Below are positions 30,701 through 42,050 of a stretch of 64,000 nucleotides of DNA, piece by piece (the first letter of the stretch is position 1; every line of letters starts with the position of its first letter). Origin of the DNA: Begonia masoniana (taxonomy: Eukaryota > Streptophyta > Magnoliopsida > Cucurbitales > Begoniaceae); assembly GCA_022432975.1 (NCBI GenBank), contig CM039509.1:45852209-45916208 (forward strand). The letters run 5' to 3'. A model generated the notes under the pieces. It had not been told where the DNA came from and made no database searches. It saw only the letters and a list, made by a program, of their open reading frames with translations. A program made the position numbers and the translations under genes.

Positions 30701-31560
30701 GAATCACTCGTGATAGGAAGAATGGAAAATTATGGCTATCACAGAAGAAGTATATCCAGAAAGTTCTCAGCCGATTCAATATGGATAAAACGAAGCCGGT
30801 CAGTACTCTTCTTGCAAAACATTTCAAACTTACTTCCGAACAAAGCCCTTCCACTGAAGAAGGAAAAACAGAAATGCAGATAATTCTATATGCCTTAGCA
30901 GTTGGCAGCTTGATGTATGCCATGGTTTGTACGAGACCTGATATTTCACATTCTGTTGGAGTAGTCAGCCAATTTCTAACAAATCCAGGCAGAGAGCATT
31001 GGAATGCGGTGAAGTGGATTCTTAGGTATCTTAAAGGTACTTCCGAATTCAGTTTGTGTTTTGGAAGTGAGAAGCCTTCGTTGGTAGGCTATACTGATGC
31101 AGACATGGCTGGAGACATCGACTCCAGAAGATCAACATTATGGTACTTGGTTACATTTGGAGGGGGAGCTGTGTCATGACAGTCTAAGAGACAAGGATCA
31201 ATTGCATTGTCTACGACAGAAGTTGAGTTTATGGCGGCTACAGAAGTCTGTAAAGAAATATTGTGGATGCAAAAATTTCTGACAAAATTGGGTCATAAAG
31301 AACATAAGTATATCTTGTATTGCGACAGTCAAAGTGCTATTCATCTAAGCAAGAACCCGAGCTTTCATTCGAATTCAAAGCATATAGATATCAAATATCA
31401 TTGAATACGAGATGTGTTAGACAACAAACAAGTATATCTTGAGAAAATCCACACAGACGATAATGGCTCTGACATGATGACAAAGATATTGCAGAAGAAT
31501 AAACATGAATTCTGTAGAGACTCAGCAGGTTTGGAGATACCTCATCATAAGTCGGGATGG
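27732..31560 (+). pseudogene. Copia gag-pol polyprotein, many stops
   Basis: One ancestral frame can be followed with breaks. Gag starts at 27,732 (MMGKIEIEKF). Stops occur at 27,783, 28,053 and 28,380. A zinc knuckle CYHCGKTGHMKKDC lies at 28,404-28,445, with a stop just after it. Protease near 28,565 reads CDFGASYHVT, where family members have DSGAS. The integrase zinc site is HKRLGHISE...CVHCLAEKQ. The integrase core shows SDVCGPM, IHTNNGGEYIG (the usual catalytic D is N) and PQQNGVAERMN. RT has LDMKTAFLHGELEEEIYMEQ and LLYVDDMLIVG; RNase H has GYTDADMAGD. Further stops are at 29,098, 29,455, 30,502, 31,177 and 31,402. Four stops sit where relatives carry Trp. Confidence 0.9.
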
Positions 31561-31567
31561 AGAGATT

Positions 31568-32197
31568 TGTGAGGTCCCTTCTTAATGATGAGGGACCCAT
31601 GCGAAGAAAAATAGAGTCTCTATTTGCTGCAAAATGGAGGGCGCCTACCCTCCATTTAATGCGAAGAAGAAAACTTCGCATTTTCTTCTTCAGATGAGTT
31701 TGTCATTTTATGACAAACCTTCCCTATAAATAGGGAAGCTCTCAGACAATCCGAATTCATCCGAAGCAAGAAGAAAAAAAGCTTCAGTGAAGAGGAAGAG
31801 AAGAAAAAGAGTGAGGATTTTTTGGAGGGAGAAAAAAGAAAGGTGTAAGAGAAAAATAGGTGTGGTGCTTTTGTGCAAAGTGAGAATTCTAAGAGTGGTG
31901 ATTTCTCTTAGTAAATATTTTCTAAGATATTCGATATCTAGAAAAATATTGTAAATCTTATTTTGCATAGTGAGATCTTTCTGAACTCGGTCCCCGTGAT
32001 TTTTTCTTAATTTTGATTTCTACGTAAAATTCTCAGTGTTAAATTTTGCTATTATTTCTCTTACTTCTTGGCCGTTATAATTTTACGGCAGTGGAAAAAT
32101 ATTCTTTGTATTTTTCGGATCGCATCTGCTATCGTTTCTCGTGTCGCTTATTGAAGTGGGGTTCCGTCGGATTTGGTTATTATTATTTTTCTCAACA
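31568..32197 (+). repeat. Copia 3' LTR
   Basis: 630 bp, starting TGTGAGGTCCC and ending TTTTCTCAACA, with the same CCCTATAAATAGGGAAG promoter-like block at 31,724-31,740. It carries an extra AGAAAGGTGTAAGAG-like stretch near 31,835-31,850 absent from the 5' LTR. Confidence 0.9.
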
Positions 32198-32370
32198 GGA
32201 TCTGGGGAGAGAGAGTGAATGATTGCTTTCTCAGTTTCACCTCTAGGCTGAGCATTAGAGTTATCAGAACGAAGATCATGAGCATCCTCAAAACTCGACC
32301 ATTCTTCGCGCTCAACGTCCTCATCGGCAGCGGAAAATTAGAACGAATCCAGAGAAATTCGGATGAATAA
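32198..32370 (-). pseudogene. Possible host exon remnant, interrupted by a Copia element (5' piece)
   Basis: On the minus strand an acidic stretch is open from about 32,333 to the Copia boundary (DEDVEREEWSSFEDAHDLRS, then PRGETEKAIIHSLSP) and continues in frame into 27,014. A stop codon lies about 12 bases upstream of the acidic stretch on the same frame, so an intron acceptor or a start would have to lie there. Composition looks coding-like but I recognise no family. Confidence 0.35.
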
Positions 32371-32378
32371 AAATGATT

Positions 32379-32402
32379 GAGAGAGAGAGAGAGAGAGAGA
32401 GA
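32379..32402. repeat. GA microsatellite
   Basis: About 12 consecutive GA dinucleotides. Confidence 0.95.
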
Positions 32403-35290
32403 AAGGGAGTTTCAGGTTGAGATTGTATGAACTGCCATTGAAGGAGACGAAGAGCTAAGGCTCCATTCCGTTGGTAGTTAATCGCACTGGTTCGTTAATA
32501 AAAGTTGGAGGGAAATTCAAATATCTCATCTTAAATAAACAATCAATTAAATACTTAATTATGAACTCCTAATAAATATATCAATATTCCACGTTTCCGA
32601 CTATACACTTCGATGAATAGGCGCGATAGAAAATCCAGGGAAGGAGGAGAAGAAGAAAGATGAGCAGGAAGAGAAGCTGTTCGTCGTCATTCTAAGGTAT
32701 TTCTGTCGTCAGTATAGAAGTATTCCAGATTTCCGTCGGTATTCTTCTTGCACTGTTTGGGGAATTTTTATTTCTTACTCTGAATTTGATCTGCGTCCAT
32801 TCAAAACTTCCTCTCTTTACTTAGACATAGTGTGTTCACCGAATTACCGAGCGATTTCATTCAACTCTGAAATCCGTCAATGGAGGGTCATTTATTCAGC
32901 TTTGTCAATTACCAAACAAAGGTAAGTGATTATTTTGGAGGTTATAATTCGCAGATATATATTTTTTTTTTGAAGATGAAGCAAGAGATTTAGAAGGGGA
33001 AAACAGTCGAGAAAGAGGAGCTGGAAGACGTGAATTCTCACGAGCATTCCAAACGCCATTAGAATAAAGGTGCGTCGAAGATTTCTTCTTCTTTTTTTAA
33101 TCTAAAGATTTGGATTTCATAAGATGGGAGTTCTTGCCTGCATCAAAGTTGGTGAAGTATTTAATCATAAACGCTGCATATTCGTTCAGTCTCATGATCT
33201 ATAAACTTTGGTGCAGGATTTGGCAATTATTTCTTTGTTTGCTAGGTTAAACATTGTCAATGTGAAGACCTCTGAACTTCCATCCTCAGTGGCGATAAAT
33301 TTAGTTAAATGGGGTTGTGTTTTATCATCATTTGTATAATTTGATTTTGTGATTATCTTTGGCGACCAAAATTATGTCTTACTTCTAGTATGGACGTGAA
33401 ATCTCAATACTCAATAGTTAAGGGACAAAACATTGCTTCAAAGGCTAAATAATTTGGTGAGCTTGTGCAAATTTTACAGCGTGACTTTGTAAATTGTTTG
33501 TAACAGGTGATTTATGTATCTCTAATGCTTGGCAGCAAAGGTTTTCCATATAAGCACATACATGTATATTGAATTTTCTCAGTTTTAGTGATTTAGAATT
33601 CTTTATATTTGCAATAGAAGCTTCATAAAAGCAAAGGTTTTACATATTGTATTGCTAAACGAATATACCTTGTAAAATTTGTATTGAAAATGTTCCTTGT
33701 TAAGAATTATTTCTTTTAATAATTTTGTTTCCAAGTTTCTTCACATTGACATTCACTTCCAATCTTCACAGAGCTGAAGTTAAATGACGGCACAGGAAAA
33801 CATCTTGGCAGTGATCAGTTGGTGAGTTCTTACACAGCATTTCTTTGGTTTTCTCTCCTCGTGGGATTTGACTCTTTTAATCCATCTGAATTTTCTTTAA
33901 AGCCGATCTACGTAAAATAAATAAACAATTTAAGATTTGCGATGGAATTTGTAAAAACCAGTTCTTTATTCACACTATACATGATGCTATAGCATTTTTT
34001 GTAGGAAAGGTATAAATTACTTAAATAATTATTCAAAACAGAGCTACTTTTACATAAACTATAATGATATGATAACTCTATTTCCAAAAGATATCAATTA
34101 TTCAATGTGTAGATCCACCACTGACATGTCATTCTGCATAGTCTTCTGCTATCGTTTAGGAAGGATTTCCATCTTCACAGTATATTTAGCCTTGGATAAG
34201 TTGACAAAAGAAGTTTGTATGCAAAGTGAAAACAAGGTAGCAATTTTCAATCTGTGCCTTTTATTTGTAAAGGGGCGATAGTAAAATTTTTCTTCTTGCT
34301 TAAATGTCAATTCTTTTCTTTGTGGGGATTATTGTTTCAGAGATGCTGATTTCATGAATTTCCCATCGGCGACTAGTTCTCCAAGAATAATGAGTTTGTG
34401 ACGGTTGAAAGAGGAGAAAAACTTGTTTCTCTCTGATCTTTCATTTGATTCTGCTCTCCAATTTTTCTCCAACTTTGTCAAGGCCTGGAGTGATTCTCAA
34501 TACTAAAAAGGTATTGCAAGAGGACCACGATCATTACATAACTGGAAAATTAAGCAGTAAGCCACAAAACAAGGCCTTTTGATTCTTGCCGATCTTTGTT
34601 TTTCTAATAATGTAATCATCTCCATTTTCTTTGTACATCAATGAGATCATATTCTTTTTCCTTGAATTTGGAAAATTGCATTTGCCCCGAGGGACAATTT
34701 TTCTTTTTTTGATTGACCAATTTTTATATATTTTTTTTCACCAAAGTAATGACCTAGCGGAAACTAAAAGCTGATTTTCATGTGAATTCTTGCAGAATGG
34801 GCACACTGCAAAAACAAAACCGAAAGTAATAACTGATGTAAAATAGCATTCCTTCATCAAGAACACAGCGAGAGCCGCTTCACATTACCATACAAGAAAC
34901 AGGTACATTTGAAAAGTTTACCTACATCTAAAGATTAGAAAACTAAAAAAAAAAACTGAAGAAACGACGTGGATAGCATTTTTACATTAGTCTTTCCCAA
35001 ATGTGGAAGAATTTGTAGATCAAGGAATTATCATTGAATAGAAACCTCAATAATAATGCTTGGATAAAGAAACTGCTATGATTAGGTTAAAATACTCCGA
35101 ATTAAATGACAAATTTGTTACAGCATTGTTCTCTTTTTATCTCTATATTAAAAATATATTTAAGAAAGCTATAACATCAGAGGAAGTTGTACCTCTTATT
35201 TCGATTCAAATATTAATTAATTTGCGAGAAATGCTTTGAGGTTAGAAAATTGAAGGTGCTAGTCTAATATTAGTATGAGATTGTAAAATT
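32403..35290. other. About 2.9 kb without a supported gene
   Basis: AT-rich sequence with a purine-rich plus-strand patch near 32,640-32,680. Scattered splice-like sites occur (for example CAAAGGTAAG at 32,916-32,925). Short exon-like bits near 33,770 and 34,850-34,910 carry stops. It could include a non-coding transcript or gene remnants, but I see no domain or consistent exon chain. Confidence 0.5.
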
Positions 35291-37920
35291 AAAAGGTTTA
35301 AGTTAAATTTTTTTTCTTGGCTTTTCATTGGTTTTTTTCAGTTATTTTTCGGGATGTGAGAGACTGTTTTCCAACTTATCCAACCCACTTATTGCCCTCA
35401 CTTGAGTTACAAGCTTATGTGGCTAAGTTTCGGCGAACATCCATGAAAGGAAGTCTGCTTATAAGGAAAAAATATTGGAAAGAATTTGTCGATGTGGGAT
35501 AAAATAAGGAAAGAACAATGCTTTATTTGGAAAATAGGATCCCAATCCTTTATGTTAACTTGGAAGTTGCAAAAATGAATTGTCTTAAGTTAGAATTTCT
35601 TTTTGGCTTTTCATTGATTTTTTTCGATTATTTTTCAGATTGTGTCGAGATGTGTTTTTCCACTGTGTTGAGCCTGTGTTTTTCCAACTTATCCAATCCA
35701 CTTATTGCCCTCACTTGAGTTACAAGCTTACATGGCTAAGCTCGGCGAACATCCATAAAAGGAAGTCTGCTTATAAGGAAAAAGTATTAAAAAGAATTCG
35801 TCGATGTGGGATAAAATAAGGAAAGAAAAATGCTTTATTTGGAAAATGAGATCTCAAACCTTTATGTTAGCTTGGAAGTTGCAAAAATGCATTGTCATAA
35901 GTTAGAATTTATGTTAGCTTGGAAGTTGCAAAAATGAATTGTCTTAAGTTAGAATTTCTTTTTGGCTTTTCATTGGTTTTTTTCGGTTATTTTTCGGACT
36001 GTGTAGAGATGTGTTTTTCCACTGTGTTGTGTCTGTGTTTTTCTAACTTATCCAATCCACTTATTGCCCCCACTTGAGTTACAAGCTTACGTGGCTAAGC
36101 TCGGCGAACATCCATGAAAGGAAGTTGCTTATAAGGAAAAAGTATTGGAAAGAATTAGTCGATGTGGCATAAAATAAGGAAAGAAAAATGCTTCATTTGG
36201 AAAATGGGATCCCAAACCTTTATGTTAGCTTGGAAGTTGCAAAAATGAACTGTTTAAAGTTAGAATTTCTTTTTGGATTTTCGTTGGTTTTTTTCGATTA
36301 TTTTTCGGACTGTGTAGAGATGTGTTTTTCCACTGTGTTGAGCCTGTGTTTTTCCAACTTATCCAATCCACTTATTGCCCTCACTTGAGTTACAAGCTTA
36401 CGTGGCTAAGCTCGGCGAACATCCATAAAAGGAAGTCTGCTTATAAGGAAAAAATATTAAAAAAAATTCATCGATGTGGGATAAAATAAGGAAAGAAAAA
36501 TGCTTTATTTGGAAAATAAGATCTTAAACCCTTATGTTAGCTTGGAAGTTGCAAAAATGCATTGTCTTAAGTTAGAATTTATGTTAGCTTGGAAGTTGCA
36601 AAAATGAATTGTCTTAAGTAAGAATTTCTTTTTTGCTTTTCATTGGTTTTTTTCGATTATTTTTCGGACTGTGTAGAGATGTGTTTTTCCACTGTGTTGA
36701 GCTTATGTTTTTCCAACTTATTCAATCCACTTATTGCCCTCACTTGAGTTACAAGCTTACGTGACTAAGCTCGGCGAACATCTATGAAAGGAAGTATGCT
36801 TATAAGGAAAAAATATTGGAAAGAATTCTCGATGTAGGATAAAATAAGGAAAGAAAAATGCTTTATTTGGAAAATGGGATCCCAAACCTTTATGTTAGCT
36901 TAGAAGTTGCAAAAATGAATTGTTTTAAGTTAGAATTTCTTTTGGCTTTTCATTGTTTTTTTTCGGTTATTTTTCGGACTGTGTAGAGATGCATTTTTCC
37001 AACTTATCCAATCCACTTATTGCCTTCACCTGAGTTACAAGTTTACGTGGCTAAGCTCGGCGAACATCCATGAAAGGAAGTCTGCTTATAAGGAAAAAGT
37101 ATTAAAAAGAATTTGTCGATGTGGATAAAATAAGAAAAGAAAAATGCTTTATTTGGGAAATGGGATCTCACCTGAGTTACAAGTTTACGTGGCTAAGCTC
37201 GGCGAACATCCATGAAAGGAAGTCTGCTTATAAGGAAAAAGTATTAAAAAGAATTTGTCGATGTGGGCTAAAATAAGAAAAGAAAAATGCTTTATTTGGG
37301 AAATGGTATCTCAAACTTTTACGTTAGCTTGGAAGTTGCAAAAATGCATTGTCTTAAGTTAGAATTTATGTTAGCTTGGAAGTTGTAAAAATGTATTGTC
37401 TTAAGTTAGAATTTCTTTTCGGCTTTTCATTGGTTTTTTTCGGACTGTGTAGAGATGTGTTTTTCCACTGTGTTGAGTCAGTGTTTTTTCAACTTATCAA
37501 ATCAATTTATGGCCCTCACTTGAGTTTACAAGTTTATATGGCTAAGCTCGGCGAACATCAATGAAAGGAAGTCTGCTTATAAGGAAAAAGTATTGGAAAG
37601 AATTCGTCGACGTGGGATAAAATAAGGAAGGAAAAATGCTTTATTTGGAAAATGGGATTTCAAACCTTTATATTAGCTTAAGTTAGAATTTCTTTTTGAC
37701 TTTTCATTGGTTTTTTTCGATTATTTTTTGGATTGTGTAGGGAGTGTGTTCTTCCAACTTATCCAATCCATTTATTGCCCTCACTTGAGTTACAAGCTTC
37801 CGTTGCTAAGCTCAGCGATCATCCATGAAAGGAAGTTTGCTTGTAAGGTAAATGTGTTGGAAAGAATTCGTGGATGTGGGATAAAATAAGGAAAGAAAAA
37901 TGCTTTAATTGAAAAATTCA
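35291..37920 (+). repeat. Tandem repeat array, nine units, partly dimeric
   Basis: A conserved landmark GAGTTACAAGYTTAYGTGGC recurs at about 35,404, 35,717, 36,076, 36,387, 36,746, 37,032, 37,173, 37,522 and 37,787. The first four intervals are 313, 359, 311 and 359 bp. The longer units contain an extra 46-bp copy of the ATGTTAGCTTGGAAGTTGC segment. Each unit also has CGAACATCCATGAAAGGAAG, a TATAAGG motif and GTCGATGTGGGATAAAATAAGG. On the minus strand the latter reads ATCCCACATCGAC, which resembles the start of some TRIM/LTR sequences. The short ORFs within the units are not genes. Confidence 0.9.
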
Positions 37921-38430
37921 TTCCTTTCCCAGGTACATTACCAACCTTTGTATTATTATCTTGCAAGTGCAGATTACAATTTACTTTCTTCTAACTTGGT
38001 CTCTTGATTCGGACTATTATTTTGCTATTTCGTTATGCAAGAAATCTACAATTACTCTTTTTTTTTATTGCAGATGTTGTAAGGTTCACAAAAGCTCTAA
38101 TCGTCGAACGAGCTTAAGAAACGATCCAATCAAGAAGGTGATGACCGTCTTTCTTCTTGAATATACAGCTTTCGTTTTATTATACGATTCATAAATATAT
38201 AAACGAAATGTAAGCTCTGCAATCTGCATAGTGTGAAATTAAAGTGTACAATTAGAGTGTAATTGCAGAGTTACTTTTTTGTTTTCCTAAAAAGATGATT
38301 GATTAAAACATGAACTTCGCAATTGGATTGCAAACATCTAAGAATGATTAATTACAAAGAAAGTGATGAAAATCCGTAAGAATGAACGATCGATTGAAAT
38401 TTACAGGAATGATAGACGATCTGGTGAAAC
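37921..38430. other. Spacer between tandem array and bHLH gene
   Basis: AT-rich DNA that includes the 3' flank of the bHLH gene. No convincing gene. A short exon-like piece at 38,073-38,138 with splice-like borders encodes nothing I recognise. Confidence 0.4.
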
Positions 38431-39659
38431 TCAGGATCTGATGTAAAAAAGACGGGAAAGTTGTTTGTAAACCGGTGGCTTCAATTCCTCATCGTGATCA
38501 TTTGCAATAGTTAGGACAAACTCCGGCGTGGCCAAGCACTTGTCCTCCATGTACAGCTTCTCTTCCACCAAAGGAGATGAAAGCAGCGATTGGAAATCCT
38601 CACTTTTCTGCACATCAACCAAACACAAAATCTATATTAGAATTCATGGGCTGAAAAGGCCCAATCAAACCCATTAGTTTATTGGGCCTTCAGGTCAGAG
38701 CCCAAACCAATCGAATATCCGATCCATGTTTGTCGGAACTTCCTTCGACCTTTTCAACTCTCCTGAACTCTCTCCTTAAGACTCTCTCTCTCGCTCAAAC
38801 TTCCCATTTTCTACCTGCCCTTTCTTTAAACTACCAACGAAACTCATCAAAACTCTTCGTTTTCATCTGGTTTGTCTAGGATTCACTTGTCTGAAAGAAG
38901 AAAAATGATAAAAAAGAGTTCTAAAAGCTAAAGCGACTCCGTTTTCTGTATTCGATAAATGGGAAAAAAATGACTTTTCAAGAACTAGAAAGAGAAATGG
39001 ATAGCTGGAGAGAAAGTGTTGGATACCTCGAATGGTTCCATCATTTGGAGAATGCCGAGTTGAGCCTGCAAGTACTTAACATACTTGAAAGCAGCTTGAA
39101 GCATCTCAGCAGTGTTCATTTTGGCTCCACCAGGAATCAGCCTCCCCAGCTCTTGTGTCTTCTCTGTTATCTTTCTCCTCCTCTCTCTAGCCGCAATGCT
39201 CTGAGCCGACACTCCTTTTTCACCCGTCTCCTTCCAGTTGCACTCGCCGGACTGAATCTTCGGAGGCTCAAAATCCGGCAAGGGAGTGAACATCTCCACT
39301 GCCAACTCCGGCTTTGGACATGAAAACGGAGCAGACCAATCGAAGTACGCGGGAGCATGAAAACACTTGTGGCGTTTGGGGTTAGGATAGAGAGAGTGGA
39401 AGTGATCTTCTTCTGGTGGAGAGAACATTGGAGGGGGGACGTTGAGAAAAGGGTCGGAAGTAGAAGAAGAGAAGTGTGGAAGAAGATGAGTACAGTCTTC
39501 TGTATGGCAGGAAAAAGAAGAGAGATGGCACCATGGATCAACGGAGCTGTCAGTAATGGAGGTAAACCCGTCGTAACAGCAAAGAGGGTCATCAAGAAGC
39601 AGCTGATCTGAGTCGAAAGTTTGAGGTGTTTGGCAGTCGAAGAAAGAACTCAACGCCAT
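38431..39659 (-). CDS. bHLH transcription factor (bHLH52/53-like)
   Basis: Nuclear DNA-binding regulator. Two exons on the minus strand: 39,027-39,659 and 38,607-38,431, with a GTATCC donor and a TGCAG acceptor. This gives 269 residues. The N-terminal 145 residues are acidic, rich in Ser, Pro and His, without a domain. Residues about 148-211 hold the bHLH: AQSIAARERRRKITEKTQEL (basic region and helix 1), the loop IPGGAKMN and helix 2 TAEMLQAAFKYVKYLQAQLG. The pattern QSIAARERRRKITEKTQELG with the PGGAKMNTAEM loop matches the plant group containing Arabidopsis bHLH52 and bHLH53, as I recall those proteins. The basic region has Gln where many E-box binders carry His. The second exon adds 59 residues. 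The start is the first ATG of a conserved-looking frame. DNA target and process are not visible from sequence. Confidence 0.9.
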
Positions 39660-39937
39660 GATGGTGATGAAAGGAGGGAAAACACAGTAGTTAAATGCTT
39701 GGTGTTCTGCAGAGAATAAATATTGTTTGGAGGAGGAGAAGAAGACTAGACCCAGACCAGACTTCAGAACGGGCCTTTAACTGTAACTGTACACCCTCTT
39801 ATCTTTGTACGAGAGAGAGAGTTGCGGATGGGTCGGGAGAAAATGGGGCAAATCAGGTGGAGCAGTTACCATTTCAGAACCGAATTAAATAGAATACAAG
39901 CATTATAATTGATGACTTTAGAAAAGGTAGAGAAAGT

Positions 39938-40010
39938 GATCGCGTGGCCTAATGGATAAGGCGCTCGCCTCCGGAGCGGGAGATTGTGGGTTCGAGTCCC
40001 ATCGCGATCG
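39938..40010 (+). tRNA. tRNA-Arg (anticodon CCG)
   Basis: A 73-nt cloverleaf without intron. The acceptor stem GATCGCG pairs with CGCGATC, followed by discriminator G. The D-arm contains TGGCCTAATGGATAAGGC. The anticodon stem-loop CTCGC-CTCCGGA-GCGGG gives anticodon CCG. The T-arm contains GGTTCGAGTCC. A Pol III terminator run TTTT follows at 40,012-40,015. It reads CGG codons. It sits between the divergently transcribed bHLH and NF-YC genes. Confidence 0.96.
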
Positions 40011-40199
40011 ATTTTATTCAAAAGAGTGGAGGTAACGAGTAGTGATATTCTCACCACCTCCAATAGATTTTTACGTCACAGTCGTTTATGAATCAGAGCC
40101 AATAGAAAAGTGCCAGGTGGAAAAAGTCAGCATCGTTGCGTAGCCAGGAACTCTGAGTGCTTGTAACGTGTCATCGTCGAGATTCCCCGGGCGTATATC

Positions 40200-41312
40200 T
40201 TTCTCTCTCTCCCCCACATTTCAAACGATGCTTCTCCCCTCCGCTCCCTCTTTCCGTTTCACAAACCCTCTCTCTCTCTCATAGGGTTTTGTTGTTTTTG
40301 GGAGCTCTTCACAGTAGTTCTGATCTCTGTCGGGTATTTTCTTCATCCTTTCGTCTTTATTTCCCTGATTTTGTATGGCAGTATCTTTTTTCTCTTCTCC
40401 TCAATTTCTCGCATGGTTATTAAGAACTGAGAGTCAGCAGATATACTTCTAATTTCTTGCTTGTCTATCGTGTTCTGCTTTGGATGAGCGAACTTGATTG
40501 CTCACTTAATCTGATTGGGAAAGATATGCATAGGCTATTGTCCTTTCCACCCTTTTTAAAAATCATTCCGAGAATCGGGTGTTAGGACTTTATTTCATTA
40601 TTGCTGAATTATTTTTGGAGGATCATGTATTTTGAATCTCGAGTGCTTTCAAATATACAGACATGCATCCACTCGACATTACAGACTCTGTGCTGTTCTT
40701 TCCAGGGTTCATATATTTGCCTTCGTTTTTCTAGATGATCTCAATTTTTTACGGCGTGTAAGTTCTTCACAAGTATTCTTTTGTGCCAAATATGTGTTCT
40801 TTGTCTTTCCTTTGGCCGTGATTATATGATGCATGTTCGTTATTCTGAAGAATGGCTCTGGTTACCAGTCCTGGTATCTAGACATGTTGTTTATGAAATT
40901 TCTTGTAGCTTTCAAGTTTCATTTGGCTACATATGCCACCTTTCCACGGGTAAAAAGTGATTAGAGTTGATAGTTTTGTGGAAGGAATAGCATACCAAGT
41001 ATTAAGCTGTGATTAGTAGATGAGAAGTTTATATTGTGGGAAAACAGAACAATTATGATCAGAGTACATTGGAGGCTTTGTGCTTGCCTTTTAGAAGAAT
41101 TGAGAAGTTTTAAAAGGGCTTTGATCTGGATGGTTTTTTTCTCATTTTGGTGCTTGGGTTTATTCTGCACTTAATATAAATAGTTCTAATCCTTGATGCC
41201 ATACTTTATTGTACACCACATTCATCTGAGCTGATATTGAGTTTCGTGTTCTTTCCAGTGTTATGATGAGGAAATTCTTTTAACTGGAAAAAAAGTACTT
41301 ATTATTATCACC
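40200..41312 (+). promoter_or_regulatory. NF-YC 5' UTR with a long leader intron and a short uORF
   Basis: CT-rich sequence at about 40,200-40,290 looks like a transcribed plant leader. A donor GGTATTTT near 40,334 and an acceptor TTTCCAG ending at 41,258 define a probable 0.9-kb 5' UTR intron. After the acceptor, a seven-codon uORF (ATGATGAGGAAATTCTTTTAA, stop included) at 41,263-41,283 precedes the main start at 41,313. The exact transcription start is not determined. The tRNA gene lies upstream and the main ORF follows without further introns. Confidence 0.5.
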
Positions 41313-42050
41313 ATGGATCAATCAGAGCAGGCTCATCTTCAACAACACCAACAACAATCTCAGCTGCCTGTCATGGGAGTAATTGCAGGTGCGGGTCATT
41401 ATGCAGCTAATCCTCACTCAAATGCTGCCATGGTGGCTTCTGCAACTCCTCCAAATCAATCTCCAGCCTCTTTTTCAAATTCACCTCACCAGCTTGCATA
41501 CCAGCAAGCCCAACATTTCTATCACCAACAGCAGCAGCAACAACAACAGCAGCTGCAAATGTTCTGGGCTAACCAAATGCAAGAAATTGAGCAGAATACA
41601 GACTTCAAAAATCACAGCCTTCCTCTTGCTAGGATAAAGAAAATAATGAAAGCCGATGAGGATGTCAGAATGATATCGGCAGAAGCCCCAGTGATATTTG
41701 CAAAAGCGTGTGAAATGTTCATCCTCGAGCTGACCTTGCGCTCTTGGATCCATACAGAAGAGAACAAGAGAAGAACTCTGCAGAAAAACGATATTGCAGC
41801 TGCCATTTCAAGGACAGACGTCTTCGATTTTTTGGTTGACATCATTCCCAGGGATGAGTTGAAAGAGGAGGGATTGGGAGTGACCAAGGCCTCTCTTCCG
41901 GTCGTTGGCTCGCCGGCTGATATTCCTTATTACTATGTCCCGCCACATCCAGTTGGGCCCACAATGTATGCGGCTCAACAGCCTCGGCCACCTATTGCTT
42001 TTATGCCATGGCCCCACAGCCAGCCGCAGCCGGACCAGAACAATGCGTAG
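41313..42050 (+). CDS. NF-YC: Nuclear factor Y subunit C (NF-YC9/NF-YC3-like)
   Basis: Histone-fold subunit of the CCAAT-binding NF-Y complex. It pairs with NF-YB in the cytoplasm or nucleus and then recruits NF-YA or, in plants, CONSTANS-like proteins. The ORF is intronless, 245 residues. The N-terminus (1-100) is Gln/Ala/Ser-rich with a run of nine Gln around 72-80. The WANQMQEIE motif at about 85-93 precedes the histone fold at about 102-182 ([20 protein letters not shown], then [20 protein letters not shown]). The C-terminus is Pro-rich with YYYVPPHP and ends in QPQPDQNNA. All core histone-fold motifs typical of plant NF-YC are present, so the gene looks functional. It follows a 0.9-kb leader intron. 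Confidence 0.96.
   Translation: MDQSEQAHLQQHQQQSQLPVMGVIAGAGHYAANPHSNAAMVASATPPNQSPASFSNSPHQLAYQQAQHFYHQQQQQQQQQLQMFWANQMQEIEQNTDFKNHSLPLARIKKIMKADEDVRMISAEAPVIFAKACEMFILELTLRSWIHTEENKRRTLQKNDIAAAISRTDVFDFLVDIIPRDELKEEGLGVTKASLPVVGSPADIPYYYVPPHPVGPTMYAAQQPRPPIAFMPWPHSQPQPDQNNA

Larger units (their letters stand above)
27015..32197 (+). mobile_element. Full-length Ty1/Copia retrotransposon, decayed
   Basis: LTRs at 27,015-27,630 and 31,568-32,197 start TGTG(G/A)GGTCCC-like and end CAACA. A primer binding site (TGGTATCAGAGC) is at 27,633-27,644. Flanking bases AGATC and GGATC form a 4-of-5 target duplication. Internal domains occur in Copia order: gag, zinc knuckle, protease, integrase, RT, RNase H. 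Multiple stops and at least two changed active-site residues show that it is dead. LTR divergence, including indels of over 10 bp, indicates an old insertion. Confidence 0.93.

Noticed and set aside
32640..34900. A possible multi-exon plus-strand gene
   Set aside because: Splice-like sites exist but candidate exons contain stops and no domain could be traced.
41481..42017. Minus-strand ORFs opposite NF-YC
   Set aside because: Frame shadows of a clearly conserved plus-strand gene.
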